64,000 bases of DNA from a virus. The position numbers and the translations under genes are program-made. The notes beneath the pieces were generated by a model that worked only from the letters and a program-made list of their open reading frames with translations, had not been told where the DNA came from and ran no database searches. This document shows positions 58,430-64,000 of this stretch, piece after piece. The first letter of the stretch is position 1. Every line of letters begins with the position of its first letter. Where the stretch lies: IMG/VR virus record IMGVR_UViG_3300041402_000314, positions 140,150 through 204,149 of that record; one strand, written 5' to 3'.

Positions 58430-58504
58430 TGGTGTAGTGAACTGGATTTGATACCAATATCGCCCAAGCTGGTGCAAGGGAGTTCTAACTTAAACTACCA
58501 CTAC
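58430..58504 (-). ncRNA. tRNA-like RNA 1 with encoded ACCA end
   Basis: 75 nt. Acceptor-like stem GTAGTGG/TCACTAC followed by ACCA; T-A; D-like stem-loop GTTT-AAGTTA-GAAC; a central segment CCCTTGCACCAGCTTGG with poor pairing (two T-T mismatches) and no normal anticodon loop; GCGAT; T-like arm ATTGG-TATCAAAT-CCAGT with an 8-nt loop. No GG in the D-loop and one base too many in the T-loop. A functional tRNA is unlikely. Confidence 0.6.
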
Positions 58505-58527
58505 AAATTTGTTTAACTGCTTATTGT

Positions 58528-58642
58528 GAGAGAGGGCTTCAACAACTGGTTACTAATCGAGGCTTTCACCAGTGAATCCTATTTGCACAAAGCCTCTATA
58601 GCGACTAAGACTTCAAGTGTTATATTCGTCTAACACTCTCTC
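58528..58642 (-). ncRNA. Structured RNA 2, 115 nt with 7-bp terminal stem
   Basis: GAGAGAG/CTCTCTC closes the element; inside are hairpin TGTTA-GACGAATA-TAACA and an 8-bp stem GAGGCTTT/AAAGCCTC, with a CTGGT/ACCAG alternative. No CCA end. It has no open reading frame of note. It lies between two tRNA-like RNAs and is probably cut from the same transcript. Confidence 0.5.
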
Positions 58643-58658
58643 CCAATAAATAGTTAAA

Positions 58659-58730
58659 TGGTGTGGGAAGTTGGACTTGATACCAACATCGCTCGGTATT
58701 CTCCGACATCTTAACTTAGACGACTCCCAC
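58659..58730 (-). ncRNA. tRNA-like RNA 3 with encoded ACCA end
   Basis: 72 nt. Acceptor-like stem GTGGGAG/TTCCCAC plus ACCA; T-C; D-like arm GTCT-AAGTTA-AGAT; a 4-bp stem TCGG-AGAATA-CCGA in place of the anticodon arm; GCGAT; T-like arm GTTGG-TATCAAGT-CCAAC. It shares the loop AAGTTA, GCGAT and TTGGTATCAA with RNA 1, although the stems differ, which indicates selection on structure. Confidence 0.65.
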
Positions 58731-58740
58731 ATAAAACTAA

Positions 58741-58868
58741 TGGATAGTTGGTTCGGAAGCTTTTTTGAATTATAATCCTCGCCAATAAACTCGGATTCGG
58801 CTTTCATTAATCACTTGGTATTCTACAGTCGTAACCGATTGAACCCTAAGTGTTTCCTCTTCCAACTA
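58741..58868 (-). ncRNA. Structured RNA 4, 128 nt, 7-bp acceptor-like stem and TCCA end
   Basis: TAGTTGG/CCAACTA followed by TCCA. Inside: CACTT/AAGTG stem enclosing a hairpin around TCG-GTTA-CGA, and an AATCC/GGATT hairpin. AGAATACC also occurs in the central loop of RNA 3. It is the first element behind promoter P11. Function unknown. Confidence 0.5.
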
Positions 58869-58908
58869 CCCAAATCAAATTTTTAAAGAACTTTTACTTT
58901 ATGATACT

Positions 58909-58937
58909 ATTATAACAAATTCAGTTTCGTATGTCAA
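58909..58937 (-). promoter_or_regulatory. Consensus sigma70 promoter P11 of the tRNA-like RNA operon
   Basis: TTGACA (58937-58932), 17-bp spacer, TATAAT (58914-58909). From GAATTTGTTATAATAGTATC through AAAGTAAAAG the sequence is the same as at P10, so the promoter was duplicated. Confidence 0.88.
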
Positions 58938-58953
58938 GCTTTATTTTAAAATA

Positions 58954-59118
58954 ATTAGTGGTGTGCTATTACGCCAAAGGGAACAGGGAACAGTAACCCA
59001 AATTTACGCCTCTATACTGTTTCTTCCTTGGAGGTTCGCTGTTACGGTACGCTTCTTAATACAACATAAGAACCCACTCTTTAAAAGATGGCTGCTTCCA
59101 AGCCAACCTCCCACTAAT
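58954..59118 (-). ncRNA. 23S rRNA GTPase-associated-centre (L11-binding domain) mimic
   Basis: 165 nt closed by ATTAGTGG/CCACTAAT (as helix 42). Then GTTGGCTTGGAAGCAGCC (59107-59090), ATCTTTTAAAGA (59089-59078) and, after about 103 nt of extra sequence, GCGTAATAGC (58974-58965). These equal E. coli 23S rRNA 1060-1076, 1077-1088 and 1091-1100 (GUUGGCUUAGAAGCAGCC, AUCAUUUAAAGA, GCGUAAUAGC) with few changes. A1067 is G; A1095 is kept. The insertion sits in helix 44 and has its own stems (TTCTTA/TAAGAA; AACAGTA/TACTGTT). A full 23S gene is absent. Confidence 0.88.
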
Positions 59119-59157
59119 CAATTCAAAGAACTTTTATTACTTTTACTTTATGATACT

Positions 59158-59186
59158 ATTATAACAAATTCGATTCTGGTTGTCAA
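59158..59186 (-). promoter_or_regulatory. Consensus sigma70 promoter P10 of the GAC-like RNA
   Basis: TTGACA (59186-59181), 17-bp spacer, TATAAT (59163-59158); a start near 59151 lies about 30 nt before the RNA's terminal stem. Confidence 0.88.
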
Positions 59187-59194
59187 GTAAAATC

Positions 59195-60127
59195 TTATAA
59201 TAATTTTTCTATAGTTAATTTTCTATATTCATAGTAAGGAATTCGTATTAACCGTATATTATTATTTTTACAATATTCATCTTTTAATTTATCATTTTCT
59301 AGTTGTTTCAAAAATCTTTTTTGCCCACCAAAATATTTTATTGGTTTGTAATGCTGCTGTCCATCATACTCTATCATATGTGATATAGTATTACTACCAA
59401 AGATAGCAAAATCAAACATTAATTTCTTTTTATTTTTTAAATCTCCAAAAGAATATTGCGTTTCATATCTAATTTTATTTTCATCGAGAAGTTTTTTAAT
59501 CTTTTTTTCGCCCTTACTAAAATTACAATATATACACCCACGACTACGTAATGATCTTGCTTCCTTCTTCTCTCCACAATTTCCACATATGACACACTTA
59601 TACGCGATTGGCATGTTACCACTAATATATTCAGATGTCAATTCTATAGTATTGTTGTGTTCTATATTTATTTCTTCAAGAAACTGAGGATGCTTTTTTC
59701 TAACTTTTTTTGTCTGTGCTTCTCTACCACACTTAGAACAACCAAACCCCTGTTTTAAATATGTTGGCTTTGCTCTCCACGTGTGACGGCATATTTTACA
59801 CTTAATCTTTATATATTCATTACACCCCGTATAATCATCTATAAATTCTATCTTACTTTTTATATTATCGCCAAGTCTATCCATATATTTTTCGGTATCA
59901 AGATTCCATTTTACAGTATCTTTTGCTTTTTTTAATCCGCAAGCGGGACACCCACATCCTTTACTCTTGGTTAAAGTTGATGCAATAGGATTCCAAACAG
60001 TAGTACATTTGGTACACTTAACTTTTATTCTATCTCTACCTGTTACATATATTGTTAAAAACTTATAGATATTTCCATGAATTCTTATTACTTTTTGTTT
60101 AAATTCTTTATGTGTTAGCTTTCGCAT
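59195..60127 (-). CDS. Homing endonuclease, zinc ribbons plus EDxHD (Vsr-like) nuclease
   Basis: 310 aa. Four Cys pairs in ribbon repeats (CTKCTTVW...CPACG; CKICRHTW...CSKCG; CVICGNCG; CIYCNF) as in DUF723-type modules, then a Vsr-like core: LMFDFAIFGS, HMIEYDGQQHYKPI (E, D, H of EDxHD) and KDEYCKNNNIRLIRIPY. Same group as I-Bth0305I. No SD at ATG 60127; it follows a 5-codon frame with a strong SD by 3 nt, suggesting re-initiation. Confidence 0.82.
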   Translation of the reverse strand: MRKLTHKEFKQKVIRIHGNIYKFLTIYVTGRDRIKVKCTKCTTVWNPIASTLTKSKGCGCPACGLKKAKDTVKWNLDTEKYMDRLGDNIKSKIEFIDDYTGCNEYIKIKCKICRHTWRAKPTYLKQGFGCSKCGREAQTKKVRKKHPQFLEEINIEHNNTIELTSEYISGNMPIAYKCVICGNCGEKKEARSLRSRGCIYCNFSKGEKKIKKLLDENKIRYETQYSFGDLKNKKKLMFDFAIFGSNTISHMIEYDGQQHYKPIKYFGGQKRFLKQLENDKLKDEYCKNNNIRLIRIPYYEYRKLTIEKLL

Positions 60128-60130
60128 AGT

Positions 60131-60148
60131 TTAGATATCACAATCCAT
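60131..60148 (-). other. Five-codon leader (MDCDI) with strong SD
   Basis: GGGAGAG, 8 nt, then ATGGATTGTGATATC and TAA. The SD is the best in the area and serves only this mini-frame, which ends 3 nt before the homing endonuclease ATG. Either a leader peptide or the beginning of a gene displaced by the endonuclease. Confidence 0.4.
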
Positions 60149-60182
60149 ATTTTATTCTCTCCCTATCATTAACGGTTATTCT

Positions 60183-60211
60183 GAACAGTAACCTCCGACA
60201 CGTTACTGTTC
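60183..60211. other. Perfect 10-bp hairpin upstream of the homing endonuclease
   Basis: GAACAGTAAC / GTTACTGTTC with a 9-nt loop. GAACAGTAACC also occurs in the insertion of the GAC-like RNA (58988-58998). Lacks a U-run on the minus strand; on the plus strand it is followed by ATTTTCTTT. Role unclear. Confidence 0.45.
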
Positions 60212-60258
60212 ATTTTCTTTGTTAATTATGTATCTATAATGACATATGAGGTTTCTCC

Positions 60259-61242
60259 TTAAAATATTTTATCAATGAGTGTAGTAAGATAAGAGTCATC
60301 CAATTTCCAATCAGGCTCATCAGTTCTTTTCTTATCTATCGCACTAATCACTTCCGCAAAATATGCAGAATCGACACCCACTAGCTGATCTCTCAGAACT
60401 TCGACACTCTCTAAATCGAGTTTGCTTACTTGAAAACACATTTTAAAATACTGTCCAGCATTTATCTTCCATCCTCGTTGGATGAACTTTCTAGTTCGGA
60501 TGATAGAGGCTAGTGGGTATTTAGAACCGTTATATTTCAATTCCTTAGTGAGAGTACATTCCAAGGCATCTGCATTCACATGAACTTCCCTATCACTAGA
60601 CAACCAATAATTAGTACAATGAACGAAGTCATAGTTCTCATGTATCTCTTCAGGTTCACCATAAAAGCGTATAACGAGCTGTATATCATTACTTAAGGTG
60701 ATAGCATTGCTGGACAAGAATACTGGCCTGTATGCGTCTTCTGAGCCGTCTAACTGGTCTAATTCTTTAGCTCCAATATCATCTGCTTCAGAAATCATTA
60801 AGTCTGGAGTGGTTGCTAGAGTTTTCACTTTAGTATCTTCCAATACTTCAGTGGCAGCATCCAGATAATCGGTTCCTTTTTGTTGATCTAAGGTTTCGAA
60901 ATATCGATAAGTTCCTTCTTTATCGCCTTCACTAACCACACCAGCCGATTGAACTTTAATGGCTATTCTGCCGTTAGTATCCGTTACAAGAGCGGTCAAT
61001 TTATTGGGGTGTCTTTTAGCAAAATCTTTAGCATAATATTTCGCCACCTCTAAACATGTTTCTTTATTGGTGAAGTAATAATCATAGTCATTTACCTGTT
61101 CTCCCTGAAACATAGATACTATGGCTCCACCAGTGATGATAGAATTCTCATTTACGAGTCTTCTTACCTTCTCATCAGTAATCGAGGCTATAAATTCCTT
61201 ATGTTTTGCGAGAAGATTTTTCTCAATTCTTTTTCTATTCAT
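60259..61242 (-). CDS. Nucleotidyltransferase-like protein (pol beta fold)
   Basis: 327 aa. IITGGAIVSMFQGEQVNDYDYYF fits the GG(x)xS...DxDxx active-site pattern of pol-beta-type nucleotidyltransferases, as in CCA-adding enzymes and poly(A) polymerase, but the rest is phage-specific. Later ADDIGAKELDQLDG and HCTNYWLSSDREVHVN. Homologues are frequent in phages as putative nucleotidyltransferases. Next to a second nucleotidyltransferase and near RNA genes with CCA ends, so RNA 3'-end work is plausible (inference). Confidence 0.7.
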   Translation of the reverse strand: MNRKRIEKNLLAKHKEFIASITDEKVRRLVNENSIITGGAIVSMFQGEQVNDYDYYFTNKETCLEVAKYYAKDFAKRHPNKLTALVTDTNGRIAIKVQSAGVVSEGDKEGTYRYFETLDQQKGTDYLDAATEVLEDTKVKTLATTPDLMISEADDIGAKELDQLDGSEDAYRPVFLSSNAITLSNDIQLVIRFYGEPEEIHENYDFVHCTNYWLSSDREVHVNADALECTLTKELKYNGSKYPLASIIRTRKFIQRGWKINAGQYFKMCFQVSKLDLESVEVLRDQLVGVDSAYFAEVISAIDKKRTDEPDWKLDDSYLTTLIDKIF

Positions 61243-61254
61243 TCGTTAAACTCC

Positions 61255-62145
61255 TTAACTGTTATAATTTTCAATGACGTTTTGAATATCCTTCAGTGCT
61301 TGAGTAGCCTTATCAGGATTAACCACACATTTATCTAAAGAACCATAATACTCTTCAAGGCAGTTTAGAAGTAAATTCTTGATAGCTCCCTCATCAGGAG
61401 AATGGGGCAGCTTAGAATTAAGATACAAAGTTTCTAATTCAGCTTCTTTCTTTTGAAAATAATTTTTAATATCATCAATAGACCATTCGCCCTTTCTGAT
61501 GGCTTTCAACTGTTCTCGATTCCTTTCTAAATCTAAATCCCCTTCCATCATAATTTGTTCCACTTCTCCGAGAAGACGTGGAACGTGATAAGCAAATTTA
61601 GTGTCAAATCCATGACGGTCTACTAAATCCTTTCGCTTTCCTGCTTTGGGTTTTTTAATTTCCATTTTATGTAATTGACTATAACTATAACCTTTGAAGC
61701 GATGCCACGCTCCTTTATGAAGAAAATCCTTTCGTTTCTCTCTAATCATATTACCTATTTTAGTTGAATGTGTAATACATCTAATAGGGACGAAGAGAGC
61801 ATCTATAACATTAGGATTATTATCCATACAAAGTTGAAAGAACTTAATAATGGAAAAAACTTGAAAATCGTATTCCTTTTCTCCGTCTTGCGACTTCACA
61901 TGATGTTCTTGATAGGTGTCAAATCTTTTTATCTGCCTTCCGAAACCTTGAATTTCTCCATTGAGATGTGGAAAAATCATATCTTTATGTGGGATACATA
62001 CTCCGTATACATCTACATCAGAGGTATCATTAGAAACCCCATACGCAAAACTACCCATAATAACTTCATATACCATGCTATTAGGCAACCATTTAGGAGG
62101 ACTAATTAGTTTTTGTTTATCCAACTTTTGTACATAACTACTCAT
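61255..62145 (-). CDS. RlaP/COG3541-type nucleotidyltransferase
   Basis: 296 aa. IMGSFAYGVSNDTSDVDVYGV is the GSxAYGxxxxxSDxDxxG motif of the COG3541 (PF10127) pol-beta nucleotidyltransferases, predicted to take part in RNA repair. FQVFSIIKFFQLCMDNNPNVIDALF and GYSYSQLHKM are family features too. Has the two catalytic Asp (DVD). ATG overlaps the upstream stop by 4 bp. Confidence 0.85.
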   Translation of the reverse strand: MSSYVQKLDKQKLISPPKWLPNSMVYEVIMGSFAYGVSNDTSDVDVYGVCIPHKDMIFPHLNGEIQGFGRQIKRFDTYQEHHVKSQDGEKEYDFQVFSIIKFFQLCMDNNPNVIDALFVPIRCITHSTKIGNMIREKRKDFLHKGAWHRFKGYSYSQLHKMEIKKPKAGKRKDLVDRHGFDTKFAYHVPRLLGEVEQIMMEGDLDLERNREQLKAIRKGEWSIDDIKNYFQKKEAELETLYLNSKLPHSPDEGAIKNLLLNCLEEYYGSLDKCVVNPDKATQALKDIQNVIENYNS

Positions 62146-62510
62146 TTGCTCACCACCCTCTCATAAATTATTTCATTTCCGTTTTGTTCCTTCAGCACTC
62201 TAACATATTCCCAATATTTCTTTTCGGAAATAGTAGGAGCTTCATCATTATTGAAAATTTTATATCCTACACCCCAACCCTCTTCCGCTTGACCGCATAG
62301 GCGACAAACCTTAATAGGCGGTCTCGAATAACATACAGCCGTTTCGGGAGAATAAGCCTTCTCCATAACCTCTTCTTCTGGATGGTCACATTCGTCTATA
62401 ATGGCTTTTATTAATTCGATTCTCTGTTCTTTCAGCTTATCGATTTCCTCTGAGCATTCAAATATTTTTTCTAACAACATTCGGTTAGCTGTATATTTAA
62501 TATCACTCAT
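62142..62510 (-). CDS. Hypothetical protein with CRLCG motif (122 aa)
   Basis: Start at 62510 (MSDIKYTANR) with GGGAG 10 nt upstream. N-terminal helix (LLEKIFECSEEIDKLKEQRIEL), ECDHPEEE and VCRLCGQAEEG, together a possible zinc site. Overlaps neighbours by 4 bp. Similar small proteins occur in other phages; role unknown. Confidence 0.7.
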   Translation of the reverse strand: MSDIKYTANRMLLEKIFECSEEIDKLKEQRIELIKAIIDECDHPEEEVMEKAYSPETAVCYSRPPIKVCRLCGQAEEGWGVGYKIFNNDEAPTISEKKYWEYVRVLKEQNGNEIIYERVVSK

Positions 62511-62881
62511 ATTCTCACTTCTCCCAACCAATTATTGGTTTCACGTTGTAATATTTCCCTGATTGACCCATTCCCAACGGCCTTTTTAGCTCTTAAAAAT
62601 CCATACTGGTCGTTAGGTTGGGAACCAGCATTATCCCATTCTTCGCCAGTTATGATAATTCCTTTACCGCAACTTTTATTGTTATAATCGCAAACAAATT
62701 CACCCTCTTCGATATGACCTTCCCATGCACCATTAATCACCCACCAAGAATTATCGCTCTGCTCTCTAGCTACTATATCATCTTCGATATATAGATGTCT
62801 AGGTGTTTTATCTGGTTCGGTGTGATAACCTTCTTCATAGTCATCATATTCAAATGAATCAAACGATACTAAACTACTCAT
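62507..62881 (-). CDS. Hypothetical acidic protein (124 aa)
   Basis: Begins MSSLVSFDSFEYDDYEEGYH; contains SWWVINGAWEGHIEEGEF and CGKGIIITGEEWDNAG. Beta-rich centre. No family recognised. ATG overlaps the upstream gene's stop. Confidence 0.68.
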   Translation of the reverse strand: MSSLVSFDSFEYDDYEEGYHTEPDKTPRHLYIEDDIVAREQSDNSWWVINGAWEGHIEEGEFVCDYNNKSCGKGIIITGEEWDNAGSQPNDQYGFLRAKKAVGNGSIREILQRETNNWLGEVRI

Positions 62882-63210
62882 CTTCTCATGATCTCTTCTT
62901 CAAATTCTTCATGCTCTCGCCAGATACGCCTTGAAACCGCATCATAGTATAATATCTTCCTCTCAGACCTGAAGAATCTTTTTATTCTAGGAATACTAAA
63001 CAATGAAGATACCTTTAACCTATCTGTACCAAAATCTTGACGGTGAATAGCAGCTCGTTCTTTCATCAGACTTGCTATTTTATCCGCTACTTCCCTATCA
63101 GCACGAAGAATATATTCACATAATTCTTCTCTCTCATCCGTCCAAGGGAAGACTATGTAGCCGTCTATAATTTTATATTTAGGCTCACAATACCCATCAA
63201 TTAAAGCCAT
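62878..63210 (-). CDS. Hypothetical protein (110 aa)
   Basis: Helical centre (DREVADKIASLMKERAAIH) and basic C-terminal part (SIPRIKRFFRSERKILYYD). ATG 63210 overlaps the stop of the upstream membrane peptide (TAATG). No family recognised. Confidence 0.68.
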   Translation of the reverse strand: MALIDGYCEPKYKIIDGYIVFPWTDEREELCEYILRADREVADKIASLMKERAAIHRQDFGTDRLKVSSLFSIPRIKRFFRSERKILYYDAVSRRIWREHEEFEEEIMRR

Positions 63211-63338
63211 TATAACATCACTCCCATATCCACGCCTATTCCAGCTAATAAGGGTATTAATAATCCCTTACAATGTAGAAAAATACCAACCACAATAATC
63301 CAAAATATTAGTGATATATTTAAAGCCCATAAATCCAT
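63210..63338 (-). CDS. Membrane micro-protein (42 aa)
   Basis: ATG 63338 (MDLWALNISLIFWI...) with AGGAG 9 nt upstream; a longer frame from 63458 would overlap the 61-aa gene by over 100 bp and is rejected. One or two hydrophobic segments cover most of the length. Confidence 0.6.
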   Translation of the reverse strand: MDLWALNISLIFWIIVVGIFLHCKGLLIPLLAGIGVDMGVML

Positions 63339-63348
63339 TATAACACTC

Positions 63349-63534
63349 CTAGTCTTGTTTATTAGCCCACGCTCTAAACCTGATATAAAAATCATCGAAT
63401 TTATTTCTAGCATCTTCGAAGTCCTCCGAAGCTTCACTTGGTAATTTTTCATCCACATATAACCCTATTTCATCCAAGAGGTTCTTCACTATTTCACTAT
63501 GCGTATCAATATAAGTGGCTACATCTAATTTCAT
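63349..63534 (-). CDS. Small helical protein (61 aa)
   Basis: MKLDVATYIDTHSEIVKNLL..., acidic and helical (EASEDFEDARNKFDDFYI). GAGGA is 7 nt from ATG 63534. No family recognised. Confidence 0.68.
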   Translation of the reverse strand: MKLDVATYIDTHSEIVKNLLDEIGLYVDEKLPSEASEDFEDARNKFDDFYIRFRAWANKQD

Positions 63535-63566
63535 AATCTTATCCTCATCTCATTTTTAACACGATA

Positions 63567-64000
63567 TTAGAAGAACTCTCCCATATCGTCTTTATTGGTT
63601 TTGACACCCATCAATGGTTTCAAAGACTCGTGAATCATGGTACAATCTTCGCCTAATTTCCGAAGCTTATGTCTCATGAGAAACCTCATTAAATCCATTC
63701 CGCCTATCTGGTTTATTTCACAGTCATTATAGCGGTCTAATATCCGTTGCTGTATCTTCTTAGGGATACAACCCATGTCTATCAGTCGCTTGTTTCTGTT
63801 GTAGTTTTTCCTTACAGAATGTATTTTTCCCACCATCTCGCATTTTTCACAAGTAGCAACATCGGAATCAACACACTCATCGATTTCCCAATCATGCTTA
63901 CATTTAGTTTTCTCTTTTGGTACTACATAGAAAGAATCCAATAGTTCCTCTAGGGCTTTCTCATCATCCAGAAGCTTTATAGCGGTCTTCTCACCTATAA
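63567..64000 (-). CDS. Zinc-finger hypothetical protein, 5' part outside the window
   Basis: The frame is open to the right edge (EKTAIKLLDDEKALEELLDS before the first internal start candidate, a TTG at 63941), so the true start is probably beyond the window. CKHDWEIDECVDSDVATCEKC forms a four-ligand zinc ribbon, followed by a basic helical region (RKNYNRNKRLID). Confidence 0.7.
   Translation of the reverse strand, partial: IGEKTAIKLLDDEKALEELLDSFYVVPKEKTKCKHDWEIDECVDSDVATCEKCEMVGKIHSVRKNYNRNKRLIDMGCIPKKIQQRILDRYNDCEINQIGGMDLMRFLMRHKLRKLGEDCTMIHESLKPLMGVKTNKDDMGEFF

Noticed and set aside
58430-58504. Calling RNA 1 a functional Cys or Trp tRNA from the GCA or CCA triplets in its central loop
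   Set aside because: Anticodon stem has T-T mismatches, position 33 is not U with any register, and D- and T-loops are abnormal.
58613-58807. Open frame of 64 codons on the minus strand across RNAs 2 to 4
   Set aside because: It overlaps the structured RNAs, has no SD, and its codon use does not resemble a gene.
63210-63458. 82-codon frame overlapping the 61-aa gene
   Set aside because: Only its last 42 codons have a proper SD and start; the upstream part is the shadow of the neighbouring gene.
1-64000. CRISPR arrays or insertion sequences
   Set aside because: No regularly spaced direct repeats and no transposase genes were seen; the mobile elements are homing endonucleases only.

Overview
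The window is part of the genome of an AT-rich, tailed, contractile (myovirus-type) bacteriophage with T4-like morphogenesis genes. It carries a T4 gp17-type large terminase and homologues of T4 gp18 (sheath), gp19 (tube), gp26/51-type chaperone, gp29 (tape measure), gp48, gp53, gp27, gp5, gp25 and gp6. A Gram-negative host is inferred from several proteins with Sec signal peptides, a cell-wall amidase with spanin-like proteins, and a PspA-type membrane-stress protein. No host marker is decisive.

Transcription splits by strand. Minus-strand genes (about 1-11 kb, 12.8-19.4 kb and 51.6-64 kb) are small, tightly packed, often overlapping ATGA-style. They lie behind sigma70-type promoters TTGAC(A/T)-N17-TA(T/A)(A/G)(A/C)T; eleven were found, all with exactly 17-bp spacers. 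Plus-strand structural and modification genes (11.1-12.8 kb and 19.5-51.6 kb) lie behind a T4-late-type box TATAAATA, extended here to roughly TATAAATANTTAA; twelve were found. Early/host-type transcription therefore runs leftward and late transcription rightward, with divergent promoter pairs at 11.0 and 19.4 kb and terminators at the convergent or operon ends (6.1, 35.8, 51.6, 54.1 and 55.4 kb).

Layout. 1-6 kb: small early genes of unknown function. 6.1-10.4 kb: a closed four-gene operon with promoter and terminator, encoding a PspA-like protein, a DUF2491/YjfK-like protein, an exported TAXI-type solute-binding protein and a glutamate-receptor-like (GluR0-type) potassium channel. 11.1-12.7 kb: large terminase. 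12.8-19.4 kb: early genes including split CoaB and CoaC homologues flanking an M23-like protein, DUF4326, NADAR, and two paralogous families. 19.5-35.6 kb: tail sheath to tail fibre, with a homing endonuclease and a probable -1 frameshift tail chaperone. 35.8-42.3 kb: an exported moron protein, a lysis cassette and putative virion or adhesin proteins (SPRY, BppU-like). 42.3-51.3 kb: a late cassette of glycosyltransferases, sugar-nucleotide epimerases, methyltransferases and a radical-SAM enzyme. 51.6-64 kb: early genes, including two nucleotidyltransferases (one RlaP/COG3541-like) and two homing endonucleases, one broken.

The most unusual feature is a 0.8-kb non-coding stretch (58.4-59.2 kb) with two near-identical consensus promoters. 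It encodes a series of structured RNAs. One is an unmistakable mimic of the GTPase-associated centre (L11-binding domain) of 23S rRNA, with an extra domain inserted in helix 44. Two others are tRNA-like with encoded CCA ends but lack a normal anticodon arm and elbow. Two further elements of about 115-130 nt are closed by 7-bp terminal stems.
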